DNA from: Defluviicoccus sp046348835
GTDB lineage: Bacteria > Pseudomonadota > Alphaproteobacteria > Rhodospirillales > Defluviicoccaceae
Assembly (NCBI GenBank): GCA_046348835.1
Contig: JAXMDM010000004.1
Span: 1-64,000, forward strand
Length of the DNA: 64,000 nucleotides
Direction of reading: 5' to 3'
The stretch's first letter is position 1, and each line of letters opens with the position of its first letter. Shown piece by piece: positions 33,933 to 41,856 of the stretch. The position numbers were made by a program, and so were the translations under genes. A model generated the notes under the pieces. The model searched no databases and had not been told where the DNA came from. It was given only the letters and a program-made list of their open reading frames with translations.

Positions 33933-34589
33933 GTGACGAAGCGGCGCATCGGCTTGCTCGGGGGGTCGTTCAATCCGGCCCACGCCGGACATCGTTACAT
34001 CTCCTTGCAGGCGCTGAAACGGCTGCGGCTGGACGAAGTCTGGTGGATGGTCTCGCCGCAGAACCCGCTGAAGCCGACCGCCGGCATGGCGCCGTTGGCC
34101 GAGCGCATGGCCCAGGCGGCCCGGGTCGCCGATCATGCCCGCATTCGGGTGACCGACATCGAGCATCGGCTCGGCACCGTCTACACCGCCGACACCCTGA
34201 AGGCACTGGTTCCGCGTTATCCCCGTTGCCGTTTCATGTGGCTGATGGGCGCCGACAATCTGGAGCAAATCGGCGAATGGAAAGATTGGCAGACAATCTT
34301 CGCCTCCATTCCGATTGCAGTTTTCGCCCGCCCCCCTTACTCTCCTCGGATACTGTCGGGGAAGGCGGCGAAACGTTTCGCTTCCCGACGCATCGCGGAG
34401 ACAAGGGCACGGCAACTGGCAGACATGCAAGCACCGGCTTGGGTGTTCTTCCACAATCGGCCGCACGCCGGATCGGCAACCCGCATCCGGGCCGGGCGCG
34501 CCGCAGCGGCCGGCCAGGCTTTGCCGCCGTCGCCGCCCTATTTGCACCCCACCCCGCCTCCCCCCGCCCTGCAGTCGGTCACAGCTTAG
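33933..34589 (+). CDS. nadD: Nicotinate-mononucleotide adenylyltransferase
   Basis: Makes nicotinate adenine dinucleotide in NAD synthesis. I start at GTG 33933 (VTKRRIGLLGGSFNPAHAGH); longer in-frame sequence upstream overlaps proA and is not conserved. The nucleotidyltransferase signatures GGSFNPAHAGH and a C-terminal GSATRIRAG-like SxTxIR variant are present, with VWWMVSPQNPLK and WLMGADNLEQIGEWKDW between. The 218 residues end in a Pro-rich tail. About 150 bases separate it from proA. The motif order leaves little doubt. Confidence 0.93.
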   Translation: MTKRRIGLLGGSFNPAHAGHRYISLQALKRLRLDEVWWMVSPQNPLKPTAGMAPLAERMAQAARVADHARIRVTDIEHRLGTVYTADTLKALVPRYPRCRFMWLMGADNLEQIGEWKDWQTIFASIPIAVFARPPYSPRILSGKAAKRFASRRIAETRARQLADMQAPAWVFFHNRPHAGSATRIRAGRAAAAGQALPPSPPYLHPTPPPPALQSVTA

Positions 34590-34640
34590 GAGACCTTAGC
34601 CATCATCGCCCATGACACGACGCTGCCGAAAGCCGACCGT

Positions 34641-34997
34641 GTGCTTTCGCTGGTGACAGCGTCCCTCGACGACGACAAGGCGGAAGACGTCGTCGTCATC
34701 GACCTGGCGGGCAAGACGACGATCGCCGACTACATGATCGTCGCATCCGGCACCTCCAACCGCCACATCGGCACCATGGCCGAACATCTCATCGAACGGA
34801 TGAAGACGCACGGCGAAGGCCGGGCGATGGTGGAGGGGGCCGGTCAGTCCGACTGGGTGCTCATCGACGCCGGCGATGTCATCGTCCACCTGTTCCGACC
34901 GGAGGTGCGGACGTTCTACGCCATCGAACGGCTGTGGGGATCGCCGCACGCCTTCGGCGGCCGCGGCTTCGCCGACGACCGTATTCCCGCCGCCTGA
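34641..34997 (+). CDS. rsfS: Ribosomal silencing factor RsfS
   Basis: Binds uL14 on the 50S subunit and blocks subunit joining under starvation. GTG 34641 is the first usual start; the frame is open upstream without an ATG, so a non-standard start closer to the TAGGAG at 34587 cannot be excluded. The 118 residues contain the family core DDDKAEDVVVIDLAGKTTIA, DYMIVASGTSNRHIGTMAEH, GQSDWVLIDAGDVIVHLFRP and the YAIERLWG ending. It follows nadD as usual, but the expected next gene, rlmH, is absent before gpmA. Confidence 0.92.
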   Translation: MLSLVTASLDDDKAEDVVVIDLAGKTTIADYMIVASGTSNRHIGTMAEHLIERMKTHGEGRAMVEGAGQSDWVLIDAGDVIVHLFRPEVRTFYAIERLWGSPHAFGGRGFADDRIPAA

Positions 34998-35174
34998 GCC
35001 GACCCGATCCCCGGCCCCGCGCCGCGGTGCGGGCGGTTCCTCGACCCGGGCGGCTTCGCCTGCAGCCGGGTTTGAAGCCGGCGAGCGAACCCGGTACACT
35101 GCCGGCCGCCCGACCTGCCATAGCCATCCCAATCGGTCGGGACCATCACAAGCCGGTCAGGAGGGACGAGGAGC

Positions 35175-35921
35175 ATGTCGGCGACACTCATTCTGCTGCG
35201 CCACGGGGAAAGCGAATGGAACTTGGCCAACCGGTTCACCGGCTGGATCGATGTGGACCTGAGCCCGAAGGGCATGGAAGAGGCGAAGCGAAGCGGCCAG
35301 CAGATCAAGAACGAAGGCTATCAGATCGACATCTGCTTCACGTCGGTGCTGAAGCGGGCGATCCGGACGCTGTGGATCGCGCTCGACCAGATGGATCAGA
35401 TGTGGGTCCCGGTGGTTCGCGCCTGGCAGCTCAACGAGCGCCATTACGGCAGCCTGCAGGGGCTGAACAAGTCCGAGACCGCGCAGAAGTTCGGTGAAGA
35501 CCAGGTGAAGATCTGGCGCCGCAGCTTCGACATCCCGCCGCCGCCGTTGGACATGGACGATCCCACCCATCCGCGCTTCGAGCGCCGCTATGGGATGATC
35601 GATCCGGTGGTGCTGCCGTCGACCGAGTCCCTCAAGATCACCCTCGACCGGGTGATGCCGTTCTGGGCCAACACCATCGTCCCGCACCTGAGGCGCGGCG
35701 AGACGGTACTGATCGCCGCCCACGGCAACAGCCTCCGGGCGCTGGTCAAGCACCTCAACAAGATCTCCGATCAGGACATCATCGAGCTCAACATCCCGAC
35801 CGGCCTGCCGCGGGCCTACGAGCTGGACGACAACCTCCAGGTCGTCTCCGACCGCTACCTGGCCGACGAGGAACAGGTGAAGGCCGCCGCCGCCGCCGTC
35901 GCCGCCCAAGGCAAGGCGTAA
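35175..35921 (+). CDS. gpmA: 2,3-bisphosphoglycerate-dependent phosphoglycerate mutase
   Basis: Interconverts 3- and 2-phosphoglycerate in glycolysis. The ATG at 35175 follows GGAGGGACGAGG-like spacing. The 248 residues show the phospho-histidine motif LLRHGESEWN (His10), FTGWIDVDLSPKG, TSVLKRAIRTLW, LNERHYGSLQGLNKSETA, DPRF-like HPRFERRYGMID, and the second catalytic His in LIAAHGNSLRALVKHLN. A C-terminal Ala-rich tail replaces the usual end. The E. coli enzyme has 250 residues. A G+C-rich hairpin lies 20 bases downstream. Confidence 0.96.
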   Translation: MSATLILLRHGESEWNLANRFTGWIDVDLSPKGMEEAKRSGQQIKNEGYQIDICFTSVLKRAIRTLWIALDQMDQMWVPVVRAWQLNERHYGSLQGLNKSETAQKFGEDQVKIWRRSFDIPPPPLDMDDPTHPRFERRYGMIDPVVLPSTESLKITLDRVMPFWANTIVPHLRRGETVLIAAHGNSLRALVKHLNKISDQDIIELNIPTGLPRAYELDDNLQVVSDRYLADEEQVKAAAAAVAAQGKA

Positions 35922-35941
35922 GCGAGCGACGTGATCACCAG

Positions 35942-35964
35942 GGCGGGCCGCCCGCGCCCGCCCG
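35942..35964. terminator. G+C-rich hairpin downstream of gpmA
   Basis: GGGCGGGC (35942-35949) pairs with GCCCGCCC (35957-35964) across a seven-base loop, 20 bases after the gpmA stop and before a convergent gene. No T-run follows, so it is a weak intrinsic terminator candidate or a bidirectional pause site. Confidence 0.45.
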
Positions 35965-36014
35965 ACTTCCCCTCGCCCCCCGAATAGAGCGTCCTTGACC
36001 CCCTGGACGGCCGC

Positions 36015-36413
36015 TCAGTCGAGGGAGGGCTTGGGCGGCGTCGAAGTGAGCTTGCTCGCGATCACCGCCGCGGCGCCGACGCCCTGATCCTCACTGAACG
36101 CGCGGCAGCACTCGGCGAGGAAACGGCTACGGGCGTCCGGCTCGCAGCCTTCGCCCTCGACCGGTTCCCAGACGAACCGCTCCACTTCCCCGTGCTGGCG
36201 CATCCGGAACTCGGCCCGATCGCTTTCCACCTGGATCGCCACGCCGGCAAAAACATCCACCGTCTCGCCGTTTTCCACCGCCTGAAAGACGTAGTCGTCC
36301 CAGGAATTCGGGCCGGTGCGCCGGAAGTGGCCGACGATGCGGGCGCGAAAGGGTACCGCCGTTCGGGCGTTGGCATCGAGAACGTCACGGGCGTCGATGT
36401 GCTGGATGCTCAT
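36015..36413 (-). CDS. Conserved-looking cytoplasmic protein, unknown
   Basis: I do not recognise a family. The 132-residue frame begins MSIQHIDARDVLDANARTAV and has a compact beta-rich look (FRARIVGHFRRTGPNSWDDY, VFQAVENGETVDVFAGVAIQ), then an acidic stretch, two Cys in LAECCRAFS and a helix AAAVIASKLTSTPPKPSLD. There is no signal peptide or membrane helix. It converges on gpmA and shares the strand with a VOC protein 43 bases upstream, so the two may be cotranscribed. Codon use is like the neighbours, supporting a real gene. Confidence 0.65.
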   Translation of the reverse strand: MSIQHIDARDVLDANARTAVPFRARIVGHFRRTGPNSWDDYVFQAVENGETVDVFAGVAIQVESDRAEFRMRQHGEVERFVWEPVEGEGCEPDARSRFLAECCRAFSEDQGVGAAAVIASKLTSTPPKPSLD

Positions 36414-36455
36414 GGCTGAATGACCTCAGGGCATTGGTGTCGCCGGCGTCGGACT

Positions 36456-36896
36456 TCAGGCCGACGCGGCCAGCGGGTGGGGGGTGTCGGTGGTGCTGCC
36501 GCCGCTGCCGTAGGGGCGGGTGATCGCCTCCAGGAGGTGCCCATTCGGGTCCTCAAAGTAGACGCCGCGGCCGCCGTCCCACTGGTTGATGGTGTCGGGC
36601 TGCTGCCGCCACGGGTCCGCCCAGTAGGCCAGGCGCCGGGTGCGGATGCGGGCGAAGATCTCGTCGAACTCGGCCTCGCTGACCAGGAAGGCGTAGTGCT
36701 GCGAGGCGATGGCGTCCGAGCTGCCCCGGGTGTAGTCCCCCACATTCATGTAGTCGAGGGTGGTATCCCCCACCTCGACGACCGCGAACGGCCCCAGCAC
36801 CGTCGGCGCCGGCAGCCCCAGCATCTCGCTCAGAAACAGGGCCGATGCCTGCCGATCGTGGGCGACGACGATGGTGTGGTTCAGTCGGATGGCCAT
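36456..36896 (-). CDS. VOC (glyoxalase/dioxygenase-fold) family protein
   Basis: A 146-residue metal-dependent-fold protein of the vicinal oxygen chelate superfamily. The N terminus MAIRLNHTIVVAHDRQASAL has the typical first His ligand. AVVEVGDTTLDYMN and YAFLVSEAEFDEIFARI form the second beta-alpha unit. GRGVYFEDPNGHLLEAITRP carries the signature His and Glu near the end. Substrate cannot be told from sequence; such proteins include glyoxalases, antibiotic-resistance proteins and dioxygenases. It lies upstream of the unknown gene at 36015 on the same strand. Confidence 0.85.
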   Translation of the reverse strand: MAIRLNHTIVVAHDRQASALFLSEMLGLPAPTVLGPFAVVEVGDTTLDYMNVGDYTRGSSDAIASQHYAFLVSEAEFDEIFARIRTRRLAYWADPWRQQPDTINQWDGGRGVYFEDPNGHLLEAITRPYGSGGSTTDTPHPLAASA

Positions 36897-37094
36897 GGCT
36901 CGGGACCCTTTCCTGACGCGCTGCCGGAGAGTTGTCTCATGGATGTGGGGTGGTCGGTCCGTTTTTCTGCACCCGAGCTTCCTCGGATTCCGCCGCTTTT
37001 GGGGTCTCCATCCGAAGCGGGCACCCTGGTTTCACACCCCGTCGTGCGCTAAGCTCGGTCGACCCGCGGCGGATGTGATCGGACCTGGGTCCAA

Positions 37095-37826
37095 ATGCAT
37101 GTGCAACACCTGTCGATAATCGAAGCCTTACGGCTGACGCCCTTCCTGGCGAAAGCATCCGTTGACGATCTGGCCCGGCTCGCCGCCGACGCGAGGCGGT
37201 TGACCTACGCGTCCCGCCAGACGCTTTTCCGCCAGGGCGACGCGGCAACCGCCTTCTTCATTGTCTTGGCCGGCCATGTGGCGCTCTACCTGGACGGTGA
37301 CGACAACCCGGCGCACTTGGCCCGCATCTGCGGGCCGGGCGAGACCTTCGGCGAATGGTGCATTTGCTGCGAAGACACCTGCCCGGTCACCGCCCGCTCA
37401 TTCGGTCCGGTCGAACTCATCACCATCGCTGGCGACGCCCTGACCGAGTTGTTCCATGCCAACCCCGATATCGCCCAGGCCCTGATTGCCCAGCAGTCGG
37501 CACGCTTGCGTGGCCTGGTGCGCCAGTTGATGGATCTGAAGATGAAATCGGCGGCCCAGCGGGTGGGCGGCTACTTCCTCGAACTGGCGCAGCGCCGCGA
37601 GGGTCGATGCGAGATCCGGCTGCCGTTCGAAAAGAAGCTCCTGGCGCACCACCTCGGCATGCAGCCCGAAACCCTGTCGCGCATCCTGGTCAAGCTGCAA
37701 AGCGTCGGCGTTCGCTATCATCGCGCCAGCGACGCCTTCCGCATCGACGACGCAGCCGCTCTGCGGGAGTTCTGCGACGAACCGGGTACCGCTTCCGTGG
37801 TGGCGAATCATGCTGCCGAGTGCTGA
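37095..37826 (+). CDS. Crp/Fnr-family regulator, Dnr/Nnr-like (first of a tandem pair)
   Basis: A 243-residue transcription factor. A cyclic-nucleotide-binding-type sensor domain (RQTLFRQGDAATAFFIVLAG, GETFGEWCICCEDTCPVTAR) is followed by a long dimer helix and a winged HTH. The HTH contains KLLAHHLGMQPETLSRILVK. The recognition helix has the E-x-x-SR pattern (PETLSR) that contacts TTGA half-sites in FNR/Dnr proteins. Three Cys cluster at CICCEDTC, but the N-terminal FNR Cys motif is missing, so an FNR-like iron-sulfur cluster is unlikely. It overlaps the next regulator by 17 bases. It probably controls the nir and NO-handling genes in this window; inference. Confidence 0.88.
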   Translation: MHVQHLSIIEALRLTPFLAKASVDDLARLAADARRLTYASRQTLFRQGDAATAFFIVLAGHVALYLDGDDNPAHLARICGPGETFGEWCICCEDTCPVTARSFGPVELITIAGDALTELFHANPDIAQALIAQQSARLRGLVRQLMDLKMKSAAQRVGGYFLELAQRREGRCEIRLPFEKKLLAHHLGMQPETLSRILVKLQSVGVRYHRASDAFRIDDAAALREFCDEPGTASVVANHAAEC

Positions 37827-38493
37827 AGACACCGCGACGATCGCGGCCACTCCGTTGTTCTTGGGGCTTTCGGCGGAGGCCACCGCGCTGATCCTGCGCG
37901 GCGCCACCGTCCGTCAGTTCGACGAGGATACCCTGCTGTTCTCCGCCGGCGACCCGGCCGACCGGTTCCATGTCACCCTCAAGGGCTCGGTACGGCTTTT
38001 CGCCCTCAACCGGGAGGGCGACGAGGCGATCATCGAGGTGGTGAGCGCCGGCCACTCATTCGCCGAAGCGGCGCTTTTCGGTCCGGTCCGCTATCCGGTG
38101 AACGCCGAGGCGATGGCCGGGGCGCGGGTCGCCGCCATCGCCGCCGCTCCCTTCCTCGAACTGCTGCGCAGCGACAGCGCCGTCGCCAGCCTGGTGTTCG
38201 CTTCCCTCTGCCGCTGGCAGTTACAGCTTCTGGGTGAAATTCGCCGGCTGAAGGGGTGGTCGCCGACCCAGCGGCTGGCCTGGGTCCTGTTGTCGCTGGC
38301 CGACGATGCCGGCGAAAAGAGCACCCTGGTGCACCTGCCCTACCGCAAGTCGATCATTGCCGGGCAGGTGGGGATCACCCCCGAGAGCCTCTCCCGCGCC
38401 CTCGGCCGCCTTTCCGGGCTGGGGGTCGAAAGTCGGGGCGATACCATCGCCCTCCACGACATCCCGGCACTCCGCCGGTTCTGCCAGGACTGA
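37810..38493 (+). CDS. Crp/Fnr-family regulator (second of a tandem pair)
   Basis: A 227-residue relative of the preceding protein, starting at ATG 37810 inside its 3' end. The sensor barrel reads DEDTLLFSAGDPADRFHVTL and HSFAEAALFGPVRYPVNAEA. The HTH is KSIIAGQVGITPESLSRALG, with the same E-x-x-SR contact residues as FNR-type DNA readers. No FNR cysteines or obvious cAMP-binding residues are visible. Tandem overlapping Crp/Fnr genes suggest a regulatory cascade or heterodimer; heme-based NO sensing as in DNR is possible but not provable here. A strong hairpin follows 18 bases after the stop. Confidence 0.88.
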   Translation: MLPSAEDTATIAATPLFLGLSAEATALILRGATVRQFDEDTLLFSAGDPADRFHVTLKGSVRLFALNREGDEAIIEVVSAGHSFAEAALFGPVRYPVNAEAMAGARVAAIAAAPFLELLRSDSAVASLVFASLCRWQLQLLGEIRRLKGWSPTQRLAWVLLSLADDAGEKSTLVHLPYRKSIIAGQVGITPESLSRALGRLSGLGVESRGDTIALHDIPALRRFCQD

Positions 38494-38511
38494 GTCTCCG
38501 GCCGGCCGGTG

Positions 38512-38546
38512 ATCAGGCTCCCCCTTCGACGAAGGGGAAGCCTGAT
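38512..38546. terminator. Strong hairpin between convergent genes
   Basis: Arms 38512-38527 and 38531-38546 pair over 16 positions with one C-A mismatch and a three-base loop GAC. It lies just after the second Crp/Fnr gene, which converges with the protease gene ending at 38637. It has no T-run but should act as a bidirectional terminator. Confidence 0.6.
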
Positions 38547-38636
38547 GCGTGAGGCGGTACACGGCGGTGCCGATAAGCGACACCAGCGGCTGGCTCGTCG
38601 CTCGCGATCCTCTACCGCCACATCCCCGCGTTTGGA

Positions 38637-39926
38637 TTACCGATAAGCGGCGATGGTCGCCTTTGTCTCTTTCAGACGTCGCGCGTTGAAGGCAGGATTG
38701 GTTGCACCAACCTTGACCCCGAGGGCGCCACCGTTCGACTTCTTGTTTGGATTGGACAGAAATGCAACGCGGGTGCAGCTCACGCCCTGCGAACTGCAAT
38801 AGTCGGCGTAGGCCATGACCGTGCGCACACGCGCAGCGACATTGGAGAAGCCATAGTTGTATTTTGACTGCAGCGTGCCGAGTGCACCTTCGACATACCG
38901 GTCATGACGCAGGCCCATGTTGTGGCCGGCTTCGTGAACATATGAGTGGTTTCCTACCGCGCAACTGATGTTGACGATCGAATAGGCATATGCCGAAGTT
39001 GCCGCCGATGGCGGATCGGGAAGATAGCCCAACCCGCAATAGGCATTCCCCAGTCCGGTATCGTCGCGGAAAAACGCCACAAGATCAGATTTCGTCGAAT
39101 CCCGCCAGGACTGGATCCCAGGCGCTGCGCTCAAATCGGCTAGCATCTGGTCGAAGGTCTTGTTTGTTTCATCGTAGTTAGTGAGATTTGCGTACGATGT
39201 GATCTTGAAGGTGAGGGCTACAGCGCTATTGGAGAAGGTAGTATTCGCATCGGTAATCGCCGCCTGGGCAATCGAAAGCCAATTTGGATGATGGCTGCTC
39301 GCTTTTGATGTTGCGAGTATCGTGACTGAAATGATGGTCTTTGTCGCCGCTTCGGGCGCCACCACGTCGTCCCCGACGGTCGCCGCCACCGTTACATCTG
39401 TCGACTTCAATGACTCGGCGCTTGGTGGCGGCAAACTAGGGCCCGTACGTTCAATCACCTTATCGCCAGGAAATTTGTCTTGATTAATTTTGCTGATCTT
39501 GTGTATCCCATTGGAAAGATACGATATTTCATAGGTCGCATTCTTGTAGTTGATGACCGCGTAGACGGTGCCTTGATTGACCACGATAGTCGCCGAACTT
39601 GCAACATCACCGGGGCTATGTGCCGCAAAAGCGGACATGCCCGTCGGGGCGGGATCTGTCCGATCCAGGACGAGCGGCACCGAGACACCAGGCAGCAGAT
39701 CGAGCACCACCGGTGCTCCGATGTGACTGGTTGACAAAGCTGCGACAAGCCCATCGGCATCCACGCGCACAAGCTGCTGGGCCGCCGTCTGCGGGGCAGG
39801 CGCTTCGGTCTTGATCGCAGCATTGTCTGTAACGGGCGTGATCAGGTCCGCCGCCATGGCATCGATCACTCCAAGGTTGCAAAAACTAGCAAAAGCAACC
39901 CCCAGCGTTAGAAACTTAAACCTCAT
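38637..39926 (-). CDS. Secreted zinc metalloprotease, reprolysin-like metzincin
   Basis: A 429-residue exported protease. Residues 1-25 (MRFKFLTLGVAFASFCNLGV...) form a signal peptide. An N-terminal pro-region of about 200 residues follows, and then the catalytic domain. The zinc site HEAGHNMGLRHD starts at His331, giving HExxHxxGxxHD with Glu332 as the general base, and the Met-turn is in VRTVMAYADYC. Ser/Thr/Asn-rich composition and a more even base composition than the neighbours suggest lateral acquisition. Its target is unknown; environmental protein degradation or interaction with other organisms are both possible. It stands alone between two regulator groups. Confidence 0.88.
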   Translation of the reverse strand: MRFKFLTLGVAFASFCNLGVIDAMAADLITPVTDNAAIKTEAPAPQTAAQQLVRVDADGLVAALSTSHIGAPVVLDLLPGVSVPLVLDRTDPAPTGMSAFAAHSPGDVASSATIVVNQGTVYAVINYKNATYEISYLSNGIHKISKINQDKFPGDKVIERTGPSLPPPSAESLKSTDVTVAATVGDDVVAPEAATKTIISVTILATSKASSHHPNWLSIAQAAITDANTTFSNSAVALTFKITSYANLTNYDETNKTFDQMLADLSAAPGIQSWRDSTKSDLVAFFRDDTGLGNAYCGLGYLPDPPSAATSAYAYSIVNISCAVGNHSYVHEAGHNMGLRHDRYVEGALGTLQSKYNYGFSNVAARVRTVMAYADYCSSQGVSCTRVAFLSNPNKKSNGGALGVKVGATNPAFNARRLKETKATIAAYR

Positions 39927-40252
39927 GATGTCCCCCTATGTTTTCTGATGATACGACGCCGCTCGGCCTCGTTCTTTACGATCGAGAGACCTGAACGTCG
40001 CGCGCCTCACCAACGCGCTTGCAGGTTACTGTGGCACCTGTCGACTTTCAACCCACAAGTCAAGTTCCTGCCCCGTATGAGAGGCGTTAGCGCCGATTGT
40101 GCGCTAAACAACGATAGCGAAGATCAGAAGAACAAGTGGGGAACTTCGGTGGACGTGGCGGGTTGACGTGCGTCAAGGTCAGCGCGGTGCCGATCGCCGA
40201 CCATCGGTTCTGCCTACGCGCGGGCCACCGGGGGGGTTGGGAAGGAGGCGAC
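39927..40252. other. Intergenic region between the protease and the DUF2249 operon
   Basis: Divergent promoters are expected here. It contains a perfect FNR/Dnr-type box at 40163-40176 and a GAAGGAGG ribosome-binding site at 40241. No other gene is credible; the open frame upstream of 40253 lacks conserved residues. Confidence 0.5.
40163..40176. promoter_or_regulatory. Perfect FNR/Dnr-type box TTGAC-GTGC-GTCAA
   Basis: The two five-base half-sites are exact reverse complements separated by four bases, 77 bases before the ATG at 40253. This fits the FNR/NNR/DNR consensus (TTGAY-N4-RTCAA). It probably makes the DUF2249-membrane protein-hemerythrin operon responsive to low oxygen or NO through the E-x-x-SR regulators at 37095 or 37810. 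Confidence 0.75.
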
Positions 40253-40555
40253 ATGGGCGGATGCATACCCGAAGATGGGAACCGTGTCCGGTCCGCAGGC
40301 GATGCGGACAGTGAGCGGCTGTGGACGGATGGCGACGGCGTGCACCTGGACGTGCGCGGGCTGCCGCCGCCGGAACCGATGATCGCCATCCTCCGCCTCA
40401 TCGAGAGCGATCACCATGCGGGCGTGATCATCGCCTATCTGCCCCGCGATCCGCTGCCCCTCTATCCGGAGCTGGCCGAGCGCGGCTGGTCGGCGACGCT
40501 GCTCTCGGCGGCGCCCGGGGATGTGCGCATCCGCCTCGTCAGGCAGAAGGGGTGA
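40253..40555 (+). CDS. DUF2249 domain protein (TusA-like fold)
   Basis: A 100-residue cytoplasmic protein starting at ATG 40253 behind GAAGGAGG. The conserved part is VHLDVRGLPPPEPMIAILRL followed by VIIAYLPRDPLPLYPELAER, a DUF2249 signature related to the small sulfur-carrier-like TusA fold, though the usual TusA Cys is absent. DUF2249 proteins are often encoded next to hemerythrins and denitrification genes; the biochemical role is unknown. The stop overlaps the next start (TGATG), so it is coupled to the membrane protein. It is first in an operon behind the TTGAC box. Confidence 0.8.
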   Translation: MGGCIPEDGNRVRSAGDADSERLWTDGDGVHLDVRGLPPPEPMIAILRLIESDHHAGVIIAYLPRDPLPLYPELAERGWSATLLSAAPGDVRIRLVRQKG

Positions 40556-41856
40556 TGCTGGGACCGGTCAACCTCGGCGGGGCGAAACAGCGGCTGCTGC
40601 CGGAGCGCATCCCCGCCCTGTTCTTCGGAACCGCCATCTTCGCCCATATTTTCGCCTGGGCGGCGTTGATTCCGGTCGCCGACCAGTGGCCGACGTTCGC
40701 CGGCGGGCCGGGGCCGGTGCTGGCGGCGGTTCACATCTTGACCCTGGGGGTCTTTCTCTGCACCGCGATGGGGGCGTCGTTGCAGATGCTGCCGGTCATC
40801 CTTGCCCAGCCGGCGACGAACGGACGGGTCTGCTACGCGATCTTCGCCACACTGACCGCCGGCGCCGTCCTCCTCGTCTCCGGCTTTGCCGCCATCGATA
40901 CGACTCTCATCGCCGCCGGCGCCGTCCTCCTCCTGGCGGCGGTACTCATCTACGGCATCGCCATGGCGCGCATGCTGCGGGCGGCGGCCGCGGCGCCGCT
41001 GCTGCGCCGGCATATGGTCGCCGCCCTCGCCGCGCTGGCGGCGGCGGTCGTCCTCGCCCTGGCGCTCACCGCCAATTACCGGCTCGGCATCCTCCCCGAC
41101 CACGGCCGCCTCGCCCTCGCCCACGCCACCCTCGCCGGCTTCGGCTTCATGGGGATGATGGCGCTCGGCCTCAGCCTGGTGCTGGTGCCAATGTTCGCCA
41201 TCGCCGAGTCGCCGCCGGAGACGATGGTGGCGCGGGCGTTCGCCATCATCGTCGGGGCGCTGGTCCTCGCCGTCGCCGGCGAGCTGGCCGACTGGGCGCC
41301 GGTGACCGCGCTCGCCGCCCTCGTCGGCGTCGCCGGCGCCGCCGTGCACATCCGGGCGATGGCGCTCTCGGTCGGTCGTCGCATGCGCCGGCGCCTCGGT
41401 CCCGAGTTCATCCTCATCTTCGCCGCGTGGAGCTTCCTGCCGCTCGCCCTCGTCCTTGCCGCCGCCCTCGCCCTCGGCCTTTTGCCGCCGCAGGGCGCCC
41501 CGCTGCTGATCGCCGTCACCTTGCACGGCTGGCTGCTGTCGCTGCTCACCGGCGTCCTGCAACGGGTGCTCCCGTTTCTCGCCTCCATGCAGATCGCCCG
41601 GCTGAAGGCGCGGCCGCTGGCACCGGCCAAGCTGGTGAGCGAGGCTGTGCTGAAGGCCCATCTCTACGGCCACCTCGTCGCCGTCGCCGCGCTGGCGCTC
41701 GGAACCCTTCTCGCCCTGCCGGCACTGGTGGCCACCGCCGGCTTCGCCGGAACCGTCGCCGCCGGCGCCTTTGCCTGGTTCGCGGTGACCGTGCTGCACC
41801 GCACCCGCACCCACCTCAAGACCTACCCAGCCGGCTGGAAGGAGGGAACCGCGTGA
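40555..41856 (+). CDS. Multi-spanning membrane protein of the denitrification-associated NnrS/heme-copper-like type
   Basis: A 433-residue protein with about twelve hydrophobic helices, starting at ATG 40555 (MLGPVNLGGAKQRLLPERIP). Spaced histidines lie in or near helices: GTAIFAHIFAWAALI, AAVHILTLGVFLCTAMGASL, HGRLALAHATLAGFGFMGMM and VTLHGWLLSLLTGVLQRVLP. This pattern recalls heme-copper-oxidase-like proteins and NnrS, which are linked to NO metabolism, but I cannot place it in a named family with certainty. Position between DUF2249 and hemerythrin genes, behind an FNR-type box, supports a role in NO or O2 handling. It overlaps the next gene by four bases. Confidence 0.75.
   Translation: MLGPVNLGGAKQRLLPERIPALFFGTAIFAHIFAWAALIPVADQWPTFAGGPGPVLAAVHILTLGVFLCTAMGASLQMLPVILAQPATNGRVCYAIFATLTAGAVLLVSGFAAIDTTLIAAGAVLLLAAVLIYGIAMARMLRAAAAAPLLRRHMVAALAALAAAVVLALALTANYRLGILPDHGRLALAHATLAGFGFMGMMALGLSLVLVPMFAIAESPPETMVARAFAIIVGALVLAVAGELADWAPVTALAALVGVAGAAVHIRAMALSVGRRMRRRLGPEFILIFAAWSFLPLALVLAAALALGLLPPQGAPLLIAVTLHGWLLSLLTGVLQRVLPFLASMQIARLKARPLAPAKLVSEAVLKAHLYGHLVAVAALALGTLLALPALVATAGFAGTVAAGAFAWFAVTVLHRTRTHLKTYPAGWKEGTA

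Noticed and set aside
35071..35100. CCGGGTT/AACCCGG inverted repeat upstream of gpmA
   Set aside because: Short arms in very G+C-rich DNA; expected by chance.
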